A DNA stretch of 64,000 nucleotides from Cellulosimicrobium cellulans (GCF_024124905.1 NZ_JAMXST010000001.1:682001-746000), one strand, 5' to 3'. Counted from the stretch's first letter, positions 34,766 to 44,003 are shown. The notes: generated by a model not told the origin, from the sequence alone. Numbers and translations: made by a program.

Positions 34766-36271
34766 GTGGCTGAACTGACCGTCTCCAGCAAGAATCCCGC
34801 CGGTGCCAAGGTCGACGCGCTCGTCGTCGGCACCCACACGACGTCCGACGGCGTCGCGATCGTCGGGGGCGACCTGCCCCGTCCGGTGGTCGCCGCCCTC
34901 GAGGACCTCGCACCCGCGCTCGGCATCACGGGCGCCGCCGACGAGGTCCGCAAGGTGCCCGCCGGGCCCGAGCTCAAGGCCGACGTGCTCGTGCTCGTGG
35001 GCCTCGGCGCACGGCGCGCCGACGGCACCTTCAGCGCCGAGGCGCTGCGCCGCGCCGCCGGTGCCGCGCTGCGCGCGCTCGCCGGGACGACGTCGGTCGC
35101 GGTCGCGCTCCCCGTCGAGGACGAGGCCGAGCTCGGCGCCGTCGCCGAGGGAGCGCTGCTCGGTGCCTACGCGTTCGCGCGCTACCGCACGGGCGAGGCC
35201 GCGTCGTCGGCCGCGAACCGCCCGCCGGCGACCGTCGAGGTCCTCGCCGGGAGCACGCGCAGCTCCGCGGCCAAGGCCGCCGTCGAGCGGGCCAAGGTCG
35301 TCGCGGCGGCCGTGAACGCGACGCGCGACCTCGTCAACGCCGCGCCCAACGACCTCTTCCCCGCCGCGTTCGCCGACGTCGCGAAGCAGGCCGTCAAGGA
35401 CTCGGGCGCCAAGGGGCTCAAGGTCACGGTGCTCGACGACAAGGCGCTCGTCGCGGGCGGGTACGGCGGCCTCGTCGGCGTCGGACAGGGCTCGGCGCGC
35501 GGCCCGCGCCTCGTCAAGGTCGCCTACGCGCCGTCGCGCCCCGCCGCGAAGGTCGCGCTCGTGGGCAAGGGCATCACGTTCGACTCGGGCGGCATCTCGA
35601 TCAAGCCCGCCAAGGGCATGGAGGCGATGAAGTCCGACATGGCCGGCGCCGCCGCCGTGCTGCAGACCGTCGTCGCCGCCGCGCGCCTCGGGCTGCCCGT
35701 GGCCGTGACGGGCTGGCTGTGCCTCGCGGAGAACATGCCGTCGGGCACGGCGCAGCGTCCGTCCGACGTCATCACGATCCGTGGCGGCAAGACCGTCGAG
35801 GTGCTCAACACCGACGCCGAGGGCCGCCTCGTCATGGCCGACGGCCTGGTCGCCGCCGTCGAGGAGAAGCCCGACGTCGTGCTCGACGTCGCGACGCTCA
35901 CCGGCGCCCAGATGGTCGCGCTCGGCAACCGCGTCTCCGCGGTCATGGGCGCCGACGACGTGCGCGCCGAGGTCGTCGCGGCGGCCGACGCCGCGGGCGA
36001 GCAGTTCTGGCCGATGCCGCTGCCCGAGGAGCTGGGAGCGTCCTTGAAGTCGAAGGTCGCCGACCTCGCGAACATCGGCGACCGGTTCGGCGGCATGCTC
36101 GTCGCGGGCCTGTTCCTGCAGGAGTTCGTCGGCGAGACGCCGTGGGCGCACCTCGACATCGCCGGCCCCGCGTTCAACGAGGGCTCGGCCCACGGCTACA
36201 CCCCGGTCGGAGGCACAGGCGTCGCCGTCCGCACCCTGCTCGGCCTCGTCGAGGGCCGCGCCCGCCGCTGA
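34766..36271 (+). CDS. pepA: Leucyl aminopeptidase (M17)
   Basis: Cytosolic two-zinc aminopeptidase, normally hexameric. 501 residues. The family signature NTDAEGRLVMADGL is present; the metal residues are also in VGKGITFDSGGISIKPAKGM. The N-terminal macro-like domain (about 1-170) precedes the catalytic domain. It corresponds to M. tuberculosis Rv2213 (pepB). A GTG leaderless start is inferred. Confidence 0.95.
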   Translation: MAELTVSSKNPAGAKVDALVVGTHTTSDGVAIVGGDLPRPVVAALEDLAPALGITGAADEVRKVPAGPELKADVLVLVGLGARRADGTFSAEALRRAAGAALRALAGTTSVAVALPVEDEAELGAVAEGALLGAYAFARYRTGEAASSAANRPPATVEVLAGSTRSSAAKAAVERAKVVAAAVNATRDLVNAAPNDLFPAAFADVAKQAVKDSGAKGLKVTVLDDKALVAGGYGGLVGVGQGSARGPRLVKVAYAPSRPAAKVALVGKGITFDSGGISIKPAKGMEAMKSDMAGAAAVLQTVVAAARLGLPVAVTGWLCLAENMPSGTAQRPSDVITIRGGKTVEVLNTDAEGRLVMADGLVAAVEEKPDVVLDVATLTGAQMVALGNRVSAVMGADDVRAEVVAAADAAGEQFWPMPLPEELGASLKSKVADLANIGDRFGGMLVAGLFLQEFVGETPWAHLDIAGPAFNEGSAHGYTPVGGTGVAVRTLLGLVEGRARR

Positions 36272-36284
36272 CCCGGTCTCGTCG

Positions 36285-36336
36285 AGCAGGTGGTCCTGGT
36301 CGGTCCCGTCGCCCGGACGAACCAGGACCACCTGCT
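36285..36336. terminator. Bidirectional stem-loop terminator
   Basis: Perfect 16-bp stem: AGCAGGTGGTCCTGGT at 36285-36300 pairs with 36321-36336; 20-nt loop. It separates pepA and the converging small gene. Confidence 0.8.
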
Positions 36337-36366
36337 TGCGCCGGAAGATCGCCGGGTCGGGCGGTG

Positions 36367-36729
36367 TCAGGAGGTGCGGCGACGGCGCTGGCGGGAGTTC
36401 CAGTCGCGCATGCGCTGCGGGTAGCCGGTGAAGCGCACGTTGTAGACGGGCACGCCCAGCGAGCCGGCGACGTCGAACGCCGTCTTCTCGTCCGGGACGC
36501 GCCGGCGCGTCCACTCGCCCGTCGTCGCGATGAGCAGCAGCGTCGCCCCCGTGTCCTGCGTGGGCGGCTCGACGTACGCCTCGACCCCGACGCGCGTGCG
36601 CACGAAGTCCTGGAGGTGGGCGAGCGTCGCGCGGCGGGCGTCCGACGGCGCGGCGGCGGCGCCGCCCGGCGACGAGGTCGTCGCGGGGCGGCGGGAGAAC
36701 AGGCTGGACAGCTTGGGCAGCCGGGGCAC
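36367..36729 (-). CDS. Conserved small basic protein, function unknown
   Basis: About 120 residues. The start is GTG 36729 (MPRLPKLSSLFSRR), supported by TACCCT ending 6 nt upstream; an ATG at 36759 is also open. The C-terminal half (RTRVGVEAYVEPPT, LLLIATTGEWTRRRVP, VYNVRFTGYPQRMRDWN) is conserved in actinobacteria as far as I recall, often labelled oxidoreductase without evidence. I do not assign a function. Confidence 0.65.
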   Translation of the reverse strand: MPRLPKLSSLFSRRPATTSSPGGAAAAPSDARRATLAHLQDFVRTRVGVEAYVEPPTQDTGATLLLIATTGEWTRRRVPDEKTAFDVAGSLGVPVYNVRFTGYPQRMRDWNSRQRRRRTS

Positions 36730-36735
36730 AGCGGC

Positions 36736-36741
36736 AGGGTA
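36736..36741 (-). promoter_or_regulatory. -10 element, leaderless start of small basic protein gene
   Basis: TACCCT on the minus strand ends 6 nt before the GTG at 36729. Confidence 0.5.
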
Positions 36742-36809
36742 CAGCGTGACCCTGGTCATACGGTGGCCCCGCTGTCTGCAGCGTCACAGCCGCGAGGCCC
36801 TGGTTTCGA

Positions 36810-36839
36810 TTGGGGAGCCCGTGCCCGAGGTGCCAAGAT
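36810..36839 (+). promoter_or_regulatory. Candidate lpd-sucB promoter
   Basis: TTGGGG (36810-36815), an 18-bp spacer and CAAGAT (36834-36839). The -10 lies inside the dyad at 36829-36845. The leader to the lpd GTG would be about 100 nt. Confidence 0.4.
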
Positions 36840-36845
36840 GGCACC
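36829..36845. promoter_or_regulatory. Operator-like dyad before lpd
   Basis: GGTGCCA-AGA-TGGCACC is a perfect 7-bp inverted repeat overlapping the candidate -10. A repressor of the lpd-sucB unit is inferred; its identity is unknown. Confidence 0.5.
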
Positions 36846-36944
36846 CGGAGAACGTTCACGCACCGTGGGCCAGCGGTTCCCGTCCGGCCCGTCGACGTGC
36901 CGTGCACGTCCGCCCTCGCTCTCCCCTCGCTGAAGGAGTCGCAC

Positions 36945-38327
36945 GTGGCCGAACCCGGCACACCATTCGACGTCGTCGTCCTGGGCGGAGGCAGCGCCGG
37001 CTACGCCACGGCGCTGCGTGCCGCCCAGCTCGGCCTCTCCGTCGCGCTCGTCGAGTCGGGCAAGCTCGGTGGTACCTGCCTGCACAACGGGTGCATCCCC
37101 ACCAAGGCCCTGCTCCACGCGGCCGAGCTCGCCGACGGCGCCCGCGAGGGCGCGAGGTTCGGCGTCCGCAGCTCGTTCGACGGCATCGACATGGCAGGCG
37201 TCAACGGCTACAAGGACGGCGTCGTCGCGGGCCTCTACAAGGGCCTCCAGGGGCTCGTGGCCTCGCGCGGCATCACGTTCGTCGAGGGGCACGGCCGGCT
37301 CGTCTCGCAGGACACCGTCGAGGTCGACGGCACCCGGTACACCGGCCGCCACGTCGTGCTCGCGACCGGCTCGTACGCGCGCTCGCTGCCCGGTCTCGAG
37401 ATCGCCGGCCGCGTCATCACCTCCGACCAGGCGCTGCGGCTCGACCGCGTCCCGAAGTCGGTCGTGGTGCTCGGCGGCGGCGTCATCGGCGTCGAGTTCG
37501 CGAGCGTGTGGAAGTCGTTCGGCGCCGACGTCCAGATCGTCGAGGCGCTGCCCCACCTCGTGCCCAACGAGGACGAGGCGCTGTCGAAGTCGCTCGAGCG
37601 GGCGTTCCGCAAGCGCGGCATCCAGTTCTCCCTGGGCGACCGGTTCGCGGGCGTCAAGGAGACCGACTCGGGCGTCACCGTCACGCTCGAGTCCGGCAGG
37701 ACCTTCGAGGCCGAGCTGCTGCTCGTCGCCGTCGGGCGCGGGCCGCGCACCGCCGACCTCGGGTTCGAGGCGCAGGGCATCACGCTCGACCGCGGGTTCG
37801 TGATCGTCGACGAGCGCCTGCACACGGGCGTCGGGAACATCTGGGCCGCGGGCGACATCGTGCCCGGCCTCCAGCTCGCGCACCGCGGGTTCGCGCAGGG
37901 CATCTTCCTCGCGGAGCAGATCGCCGGGCTCGACCCGACGCCGATCGTCGAGTCGTCGATCCCGCGCGTCACGTACTGCGAGCCCGAGGTGGCGTCCGTC
38001 GGCGTCACGGAGGCCGCGGCGATCGAGACGTGGGGGGCCGACCAGGTCGAGTCCCTCGAGTACAACCTCGCCGGCAACGGCAAGAGCAAGATCCTCGCGA
38101 CCAGCGGCTTCGTCAAGCTCGTGCGCCGCAAGGACGGTCCCGTCGTCGGCGTGCACATGATCGGTGCCCGCGTCGGCGAGCTCGTCGGCGAGGGCCAGCT
38201 CATCGTGGGCTGGGAGGCGTACCCCGAGGACGTCGCCGCCCTGGTCCACGCCCACCCCACCCAGAACGAGGCACTCGGAGAGGCGCACCTGGCCCTGGCC
38301 GGCAAGCCTCTGCACGCCCACAACTGA
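36945..38327 (+). CDS. lpdA: Dihydrolipoyl dehydrogenase (E3)
   Basis: FAD flavoprotein that reoxidises the lipoyl groups of E2. 460 residues. The FAD motif is VVVLGGGSAGYATALRAAQ; the redox disulfide is in GGTCLHNGCIPTK; the NAD-binding motif is VVVLGGGVIGVEFASVW; the C-terminal HAHPTQNEALGEAH carries the catalytic His-Glu pair. The GTG follows GAAGGAG with 7-nt spacing; the open frame continues upstream but without support. sucB begins 30 bp later, so E3 and E2 are co-transcribed. Confidence 0.95.
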   Translation: MAEPGTPFDVVVLGGGSAGYATALRAAQLGLSVALVESGKLGGTCLHNGCIPTKALLHAAELADGAREGARFGVRSSFDGIDMAGVNGYKDGVVAGLYKGLQGLVASRGITFVEGHGRLVSQDTVEVDGTRYTGRHVVLATGSYARSLPGLEIAGRVITSDQALRLDRVPKSVVVLGGGVIGVEFASVWKSFGADVQIVEALPHLVPNEDEALSKSLERAFRKRGIQFSLGDRFAGVKETDSGVTVTLESGRTFEAELLLVAVGRGPRTADLGFEAQGITLDRGFVIVDERLHTGVGNIWAAGDIVPGLQLAHRGFAQGIFLAEQIAGLDPTPIVESSIPRVTYCEPEVASVGVTEAAAIETWGADQVESLEYNLAGNGKSKILATSGFVKLVRRKDGPVVGVHMIGARVGELVGEGQLIVGWEAYPEDVAALVHAHPTQNEALGEAHLALAGKPLHAHN

Positions 38328-38357
38328 CCCCAACGATCGAAGGAGACCAGGCAGGTC

Positions 38358-40163
38358 ATGTCTGAGAACGTGCAGATGCCGGCCCTCGGCGAGTCCGTCA
38401 CCGAAGGCACCGTCACCCGTTGGCTCAAGTCGGTCGGCGACACCGTCGCCGTCGACGAGCCGCTGCTCGAGGTCTCGACCGACAAGGTCGACACCGAGAT
38501 CCCGTCGCCCGTCGCGGGCGTGCTCGAGCAGATCCTCGTCCAGGAGGACGAGACCGTGGAGGTCGGTACCGACCTCGCCGTGATCGGCGACGGTTCCGGC
38601 GGCGGCGACGCCGCGCCCGCCCCCGCGGCGGCCGAGGAGCCCGCGCCCCAGGCCGCGCCGGAGCCCGAGCCGGAGCAGCCGGCCGCGCAGGAGGCCCCCG
38701 CCGAGCCCGCCCCCGCCCAGCAGGCCGCTCCCGCGCCGCAGTCCTCCGGCGGTGAGGAGATCAGGCTCCCCGCGCTCGGCGAGTCCGTCACCGAGGGCAC
38801 CGTGACCCGGTGGCTCAAGTCGGTCGGCGAGACCGTCGAGGTCGACGAGCCGCTGCTCGAGGTCTCGACCGACAAGGTCGACACCGAGGTCCCCTCGCCC
38901 GTGGCCGGCACCGTCCAGCAGATCCTCGTCCAGGAGGACGAGACGGTCGAGGTCGGCACCGTGCTCGCGATCGTCGGCTCGGGCGCCGCCCCGGCCGCCG
39001 CCCCCGCGGCACCGGCCGAGCCCGCCCAGGAGGCCCCGAAGCAGGAGGCTGCTCCCGCCCCGGCCCCGACCGAGGCGCGCACCCCGGCGAGCGAGGCGGA
39101 CGTCCCGGCCCAGGCCGCGCAGGAGGGGACGCCGGCCCCCGCCACGAGCGCCCCGGCTCCCGCGGCCGAGAAGCCCGCCGCGCCGTCCGCACCGGGTGCG
39201 ACCCCGGCCCCGGCCGCGAAGGCCGGCGGCACGTACCTCACCCCGCTCGTGCGCAAGCTCGCGGCGGACAAGGGCGTCGACCTGTCGACCCTCACGGGCA
39301 CGGGCGTCGGCGGCCGCATCCGCAAGGAGGACGTGCTCGAGGCCGCCCGCAAGGCCGAGGAGGCCAAGGCCGCCCCCGCAGCCGCCGCTCCCGCGGCTCC
39401 CGCCGGTGGTGCCCCGAAGAAGGCCTCCGTCCCGGCCGTCTCGCCGCTGCGCGGCACGACCGAGAAGACGAGCCGTCTGCGCAAGCTCGTCGCGAGCCGC
39501 ATGGTCGAGGCGCTGAGCACGCAGGCCCAGCTCACGACGGCGGTCGAGGTCGACGTCACCCGCGTCGCCGCCCTGCGCAACCGCGCCAAGGCGGACTTCA
39601 AGGCGCGCGAGGGTGCGAACCTCACGTTCCTGCCGTTCTTCACGCTCGCCGCGGTCGAGGCGCTCAAGGCCTACCCGAAGATCAACGCGACCTTCGGCGA
39701 GGACGAGATCACCTACCACGGCCAGGAGAACGTCGGCATCGCGGTCGACACCGAGCGCGGCCTCGTGGTCCCCGTCATCAAGGACGCGGGCGACCTCAAC
39801 CTCGCCGGCATCGCGCGCAAGATCGCCGACCTCGGCGCACGCACGCGTGCCAACAAGGTCGGTCCGGACGAGCTCGCGGGCGCGACGTTCACGATCACCA
39901 ACACCGGCTCGGGCGGCGCCGTCTTCGACACGCCGATCGTCCCGGTCGGTCAGGTCGCGATCCTCGGCACGGGCACCATCACCAAGCGCCCGGTCGTCGT
40001 GACGGACGCGGACGGCAACGACACGATCGGCATCCGCTCGACGTGCTTCATCTTCCTGTCCTACGACCACCGCCTGGTCGACGGTGCGGACGCCGCGCGC
40101 TTCCTCACCACGATCAAGAACCGCATCGAGGAGGGCGCGTTCGAGGCCGAGGTCGGCCTCTGA
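38358..40163 (+). CDS. sucB: Dihydrolipoamide acyltransferase E2 (SucB/DlaT type)
   Basis: Core of a 2-oxoacid dehydrogenase complex. 601 residues: two lipoyl domains (about 5-75 and 135-205, each with lipoyl-Lys in STDKVDTE), Ala/Pro/Glu linkers, an E3-binding domain ([14 protein letters not shown]...GGRIRKEDV, about 292-330) and the catalytic domain with [15 protein letters not shown] near the end. The two lipoyl domains are nearly identical at DNA level. In M. tuberculosis the orthologue DlaT (Rv2215) serves pyruvate dehydrogenase and peroxynitrite reductase, so succinyl versus acetyl transfer is not certain. The lipoyl groups come from LipB/LipA, also encoded here. Confidence 0.93.
   Translation: MSENVQMPALGESVTEGTVTRWLKSVGDTVAVDEPLLEVSTDKVDTEIPSPVAGVLEQILVQEDETVEVGTDLAVIGDGSGGGDAAPAPAAAEEPAPQAAPEPEPEQPAAQEAPAEPAPAQQAAPAPQSSGGEEIRLPALGESVTEGTVTRWLKSVGETVEVDEPLLEVSTDKVDTEVPSPVAGTVQQILVQEDETVEVGTVLAIVGSGAAPAAAPAAPAEPAQEAPKQEAAPAPAPTEARTPASEADVPAQAAQEGTPAPATSAPAPAAEKPAAPSAPGATPAPAAKAGGTYLTPLVRKLAADKGVDLSTLTGTGVGGRIRKEDVLEAARKAEEAKAAPAAAAPAAPAGGAPKKASVPAVSPLRGTTEKTSRLRKLVASRMVEALSTQAQLTTAVEVDVTRVAALRNRAKADFKAREGANLTFLPFFTLAAVEALKAYPKINATFGEDEITYHGQENVGIAVDTERGLVVPVIKDAGDLNLAGIARKIADLGARTRANKVGPDELAGATFTITNTGSGGAVFDTPIVPVGQVAILGTGTITKRPVVVTDADGNDTIGIRSTCFIFLSYDHRLVDGADAARFLTTIKNRIEEGAFEAEVGL
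38385..38578 (+). repeat. Lipoyl-domain repeat, copy 1
   Basis: First of two direct repeats offset by 390 bp (130 codons). Long stretches such as the segment coding for [15 protein letters not shown] match copy 2 base for base. Confidence 0.9.
38775..38968 (+). repeat. Lipoyl-domain repeat, copy 2
   Basis: Second copy. Differences from copy 1 are few and mostly synonymous or conservative, suggesting recent duplication or gene conversion. Confidence 0.9.
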
Positions 40164-40183
40164 CGCTCCGCGCTCCCTGACGC

Positions 40184-40227
40184 ACGCCGCGAGGCCCCGA
40201 CCACCCACGGTCGGGGCCTCGCGGCGT
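40184..40227 (+). terminator. Terminator after sucB
   Basis: Perfect 19-bp stem around a 6-nt loop ACCCAC; core CGCCGCGAGGCCCCGACC at 40185-40202. It lies 20 nt after the sucB stop. Confidence 0.85.
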
Positions 40228-40299
40228 TCCCGTGACCTGGCGCGGGCCGGGTCGCGGAGAAGTTCCCGGCCACGGGTGCGCGGGACGGTCGCGGCCCCG

Positions 40300-40305
40300 T
40301 AGCGT
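40300..40305 (+). promoter_or_regulatory. -10 element, leaderless start of TIGR01777 gene
   Basis: TAGCGT ends 6 nt before the ATG at 40312. Confidence 0.55.
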
Positions 40306-40311
40306 GGCCCC

Positions 40312-41205
40312 ATGGACATCGTCGTGGCGGGCTCGCACGGATTCATCGGTGCGGAGCTGCTCGAGCGGCTGCGCGAGGAGGGCCACCGCGTGCGCCGGCT
40401 CGTGCGGCGTGCCCCGCAGACGTCCGACGAGCACGAGTGGGACCCCGACGCCGGGGTCCTGGACCCCGGCGTGCTCGCGGGGGCCGACGCCGTCGTGAAC
40501 CTCGCGGGCGCAGGGATCGGCGACCACCGCTGGACGACCGAGTACAAGCGCACCCTGGTCACGTCCCGGACCCGGACCACCGGCCTCCTGGCCCGGACCA
40601 TGGCCGGCCTCGACGCGCCACCGCCGGTCTGGGTCCAGGGCTCCGCGATCGGCTACTACGGCGACCGGGGCGCGCAGGTGCTCACCGAGACGTCGGCGTC
40701 GGGCGACGGGTTCCTCGCCCGGCTGGTCCGGGAGTGGGAGGCCGCGACCGCGCCGGCCGAGCAGGCGGGCGTCCGCGTGGTCCACGCCCGGACGGGCATC
40801 GTGCTCTCCTCCGAGGGCGGCGCCCTCGGCCGGCTCCTCCCGCTGCTGCGGCTCGGCGTCGGCGGACGCCTCGGCCCCGGCACGCAGTACTGGAGCTGGA
40901 TCACGCTGCGCGACGAGGTCGACGCGCTGCGCCACCTGCTCACCGCGCCCGTGCACGGGCCGGTCAACCTCTGCTCCCCCCACCCGGCCACGAACGCGGA
41001 GATCACCCGCGCGCTCGCGCGAGAGCTCCACCGCCCGGCCGTGCTGGCCGTCCCCTCCGTCGCGCTGCGCGTCGTGCTCGGCGAGCTGGCCTCGGACATC
41101 CTCGGCTCCCAGCGCGCCCTCCCCACCGTGCTCGAGGCGAGCGGGTTCACCTACTCCGACCCCCTCCTCGACGACGCCGTCCGGCGGGTCGCCGAGCGGC
41201 GCTGA
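40312..41205 (+). CDS. TIGR01777-family SDR epimerase-like protein
   Basis: 297 residues of the extended short-chain dehydrogenase fold. The NADP motif is VVAGSHGFIGAEL; GSAIGYYGDRG has the catalytic YxxxK-like region of this subfamily and VNLAGAGIGDHRWT is characteristic. It is orthologous in position to M. tuberculosis Rv2216 between sucB and lipB. The substrate is unknown. Confidence 0.88.
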   Translation: MDIVVAGSHGFIGAELLERLREEGHRVRRLVRRAPQTSDEHEWDPDAGVLDPGVLAGADAVVNLAGAGIGDHRWTTEYKRTLVTSRTRTTGLLARTMAGLDAPPPVWVQGSAIGYYGDRGAQVLTETSASGDGFLARLVREWEAATAPAEQAGVRVVHARTGIVLSSEGGALGRLLPLLRLGVGGRLGPGTQYWSWITLRDEVDALRHLLTAPVHGPVNLCSPHPATNAEITRALARELHRPAVLAVPSVALRVVLGELASDILGSQRALPTVLEASGFTYSDPLLDDAVRRVAERR

Positions 41206-41258
41206 CGCCTCGCCCCGACGTCCGAGCCAGGTCGGACCGGGGCCCGCGGCGGTGCGCC

Positions 41259-42707
41259 TCAGCGCACCTCGACGACACGCCACCCGGCGTCGGTCCAGCG
41301 GAGCACGAGCACGACGGTCGTCCGCGGCGTCGCGGGCACCTGCAGCTCGTCGCCGTCCGTGCGCTGCCGGTGCGCGCTGACGGCGTAGTCGACCTCGACG
41401 ACCGCGTCGGCGGGCACCGTGCCCGCCCCGGCCGCCGCGGGTGACCAGCCCTCGACGGGTCGGGCGTCGAAGACCTCCGCCCGCGCGTCGAGCACGTCCA
41501 CGCCCTCGAGCGCCGCCAGCACCGCGGCGTCCCGCGCCTCCGCCGACGAGCCCGCGACCACCACCGACGACAGGTCGCCCGTGCCCTCGGTGAGCAGCGC
41601 GAGCCGGCGCGCCGTGAGGGCCCGTGCGGCCCCGGCCGGGTCGTCCGGGTCGAGCACCCTCGTGTCCTCGGCCGGCTCGACGGCGGTCGCGGCCGTGCTC
41701 GGCGCCCTCTCGCCGCCGTCGGGCGCGGCCGTCCGCGACGGTCCCAGGTGCACCAGGAGCACCACGAGCGCCGCGCACCCGGTGAGGATCGCCAGGCTCG
41801 TGCCGACGGCACGAACCGCCCGTCGCCGTCGGCCCCGCGCGCCCCGCCCACGGGGCCCGGTCCCACCACGCGCGGCGCTCCCGGACACCGTCCGTACCGC
41901 GACGCCGGGCCGCACGGTCCGCCGACCGCCGAGAGCACCGGCCACGAGACGCGCGGGGTCGGGCATCACGACCGGTCGCGGCACCACGGCGTCGTAGCAG
42001 CGCGCGGCGAACGTCCCCGCGGCAGGTCGCGCGGACGGTTCGTCGCGCAGCGCCACCGCGAGCTCGGCGTGGAGCGCCGCGAGGTCGCGCGCCTCCTCCG
42101 GGTCGCCGGTCGCGCGGTAGGACGGGTGGCTCGACGCCGGGGGCGGCACGAGGTCGAGCACGACCCGGGCGAGGTCCCGCACGTCGTCCGCCGCGGTCCC
42201 GCGCGCGGGCGCCAGCGCCGGGCGCAGGACGGCCCTCCCGCTCGGCGTGACGACCACCGACGCCGCCTCGAGGCTCCCGTGCGCGCGCCCGTCCCGATGG
42301 AGCCGCGCCAGGCCCTGCGCGACGGGGACCAGCACCGTGACCGCCTCGGCAGCCCGGAAGGGCTCCCGTGCCGCCGCCAGCTCGTCGAGACGCAGCCCGT
42401 CGACGTGGTCGGTGAGCACCACGAGCGACGACTCCCCCGCCTCGACGACACCACGCACCGCCACGACGTGCTCGTGCTCCTCGGAGAGCGCGTGCAGGTG
42501 CTCGACCAGCACCGCGCGAGCCCCCGGGCCCTCGGGGACCTCCAGCCGGGCGATCTCGCACACCGTGCCCGCGTCGTCGTACGCGACGGACCCACCGCTC
42601 GCGCCGGGCTCCCGCCGCACCGACCATCCCGCGGCCGCGAGCACGGGTACCAGGTCGGCGACGGACTCCACGGGCGGTCGCGCGCGGCGCGACGTCGACG
42701 ACGACAT
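41259..42707 (-). CDS. Membrane-anchored pseudokinase with extracytoplasmic domain
   Basis: 482 residues. Residues ~15-240 resemble the small lobe and helical lobe of serine/threonine kinases, but the VAIK lysine is absent, the HRDxxxxN loop is HGSLEAAS (143-150, no catalytic Asp or Asn), and DFG is replaced by VLRP. A basic stretch (RGRGARGRRRRAV) leads into one membrane segment at about 300-321. The remaining ~160 residues would be outside and look like an NTF2/DUF4440-type or TPR-free beta-rich domain. The fold suggests a binding or scaffolding role. No cell-wall genes adjoin it. Confidence 0.7.
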   Translation of the reverse strand: MSSSTSRRARPPVESVADLVPVLAAAGWSVRREPGASGGSVAYDDAGTVCEIARLEVPEGPGARAVLVEHLHALSEEHEHVVAVRGVVEAGESSLVVLTDHVDGLRLDELAAAREPFRAAEAVTVLVPVAQGLARLHRDGRAHGSLEAASVVVTPSGRAVLRPALAPARGTAADDVRDLARVVLDLVPPPASSHPSYRATGDPEEARDLAALHAELAVALRDEPSARPAAGTFAARCYDAVVPRPVVMPDPARLVAGALGGRRTVRPGVAVRTVSGSAARGGTGPRGRGARGRRRRAVRAVGTSLAILTGCAALVVLLVHLGPSRTAAPDGGERAPSTAATAVEPAEDTRVLDPDDPAGAARALTARRLALLTEGTGDLSSVVVAGSSAEARDAAVLAALEGVDVLDARAEVFDARPVEGWSPAAAGAGTVPADAVVEVDYAVSAHRQRTDGDELQVPATPRTTVVLVLRWTDAGWRVVEVR

Positions 42708-42798
42708 GCCCCCATCTCACCGCGTGCCGGACCCCGCCGTGCCGTTGTCCACAGGCCGGATCCTCCGTCCGGTGCCGCGTCCCGGGCGCGGGCGGGTC

Positions 42799-42847
42799 GG
42801 GACGCCGGGGCCGGACCCGAGCGCTCGGGTCCGGGTCCGGGCGTCCC
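42799..42847 (-). terminator. Terminator after the Gfo/Idh-type gene
   Basis: A 24-bp perfect palindrome without loop (CCGGACCCGAGC and its complement, 42811-42834) is flanked by a second 8-bp stem (GGGACGCC, 42799-42806 with 42840-42847). It lies 26 nt past the stop of the oxidoreductase gene. Confidence 0.7.
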
Positions 42848-42872
42848 CCGGCCGGCTCCGCCCCGAGGGCGG

Positions 42873-43913
42873 TCAGACGTCGAGGAGGCGACCCTCGCGG
42901 GCGCTGCGACGGGCGGCGTCGAGGACCTCGGCGGTGCGGACGGCGTCGTGCGGGTCGACGGGGACGGGCCCGTCGTCGAGGATCCAGTCCGCGACGGCAC
43001 GGTAGAAGTCGGCGTGACCGCCCGGTGCCTGCGGGACGGGCTCGCGCTCGCGACCGCGCGTGACCCAGCCGAGCGTGCCCTCGGGGGCGGCGTCGTCGAA
43101 GACCTCGAAGGGCGACGCGTCGTTCTCGAACGTCGTGACGACGTACGCCCCGGTCGTCCCGAGCACGCGCGTGCGCGGCCCGGGGGCGCCGACGACGGAG
43201 CCGGCCCAGAGGCGGCTCACGACCGCGTTCCCGTCGGCGTCGGGCGCGTGGTGGAGCACGAGGAAGACGTCGTCCTCGGTGGGGGTGGTGTGCGAGCGCA
43301 GCTCGGCCCACACGCCGGTGACGCGCCCGAAGAGCTGGGTCGCGGAGTCGACGAGGTGCGGCCCGAGGTCGAGGAGCAGGCCGCCGCCGACGAGGTCGTT
43401 CTCCTTCCAGCGCTGCTGCGGCACGGGGCGCCATCGCTCCCACCGGCGCTCGAACGTGTGCACGCGCCCGATCACGCCGCGGTCGAGCACGGAGCGCAGG
43501 GTGAGCTGCTCGGGGTCCCAGCGGCGGTTCTGGAAGACGGTGAGGGGCGTGCCCGCTGCCTCGGCCGCCTCCACGACGGCGCGGGACGACGCCGCGCCGA
43601 GCGCGAGCGGCTTGTCGACGACGACGGGCACCCCCGCCCGCGCGAGCGCGGTGGCGTGGTCGGCGTGCAGGGCCGACGGGCTCGCGACGACGACGACGTC
43701 GTAGGCGGCGCGGTCCGCGAGGAGCGCGTCGAGGTCGTCGTGCAGGTGCACGTCCGGCCAGTCCTCGGCGGCGGCGGCCCGACGCTCGGGCGACCGGACG
43801 ACGACCGCCGTGACCACGTGCCCGGCCTCGCGGACGAGGCGCGCGTGGATGCCCCGGCCTGCTCCCCCGTACCCGACGATCCCGACCCTGAGCGTGCGCG
43901 CGGCGGTGTCCAT
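42873..43913 (-). CDS. Gfo/Idh/MocA-family oxidoreductase
   Basis: 346 residues. N-terminal Rossmann fold (VGIVGYGGAGRGIHARLV), VVVVASPSALHADHATALA and the family Lys in VVVDKPLALGAA, which is the usual proton donor region; the C-terminal alpha/beta domain has DLGPHLVDSATQLFG with the second catalytic residue region. Probably acts on a sugar or inositol-like substrate with NAD(P). The ATG at 43913 is chosen because TAGATT ends 7 nt upstream; the frame continues further. Confidence 0.88.
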   Translation of the reverse strand: MDTAARTLRVGIVGYGGAGRGIHARLVREAGHVVTAVVVRSPERRAAAAEDWPDVHLHDDLDALLADRAAYDVVVVASPSALHADHATALARAGVPVVVDKPLALGAASSRAVVEAAEAAGTPLTVFQNRRWDPEQLTLRSVLDRGVIGRVHTFERRWERWRPVPQQRWKENDLVGGGLLLDLGPHLVDSATQLFGRVTGVWAELRSHTTPTEDDVFLVLHHAPDADGNAVVSRLWAGSVVGAPGPRTRVLGTTGAYVVTTFENDASPFEVFDDAAPEGTLGWVTRGREREPVPQAPGGHADFYRAVADWILDDGPVPVDPHDAVRTAEVLDAARRSAREGRLLDV

Positions 43914-43920
43914 GCCGACC

Positions 43921-43926
43921 AATCTA
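43921..43926 (-). promoter_or_regulatory. -10 element, leaderless start of Gfo/Idh-type gene
   Basis: TAGATT on the minus strand ends 7 nt before the ATG at 43913. Confidence 0.5.
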
Positions 43927-44003
43927 GCCGTGACCGTGACGGGCGCCGGAGGTGTCCGTCGGGATGGTCCGAGCACCCCCGCGAACCTGGCAGAATGTGC
44001 GCG

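Noticed and set aside
36756-40601. 1281-residue open frame antisense to lpd-sucB
   Set aside because: It mirrors the lpd and sucB genes, has repetitive Gly/Leu/Asp-rich translation and no start signals.
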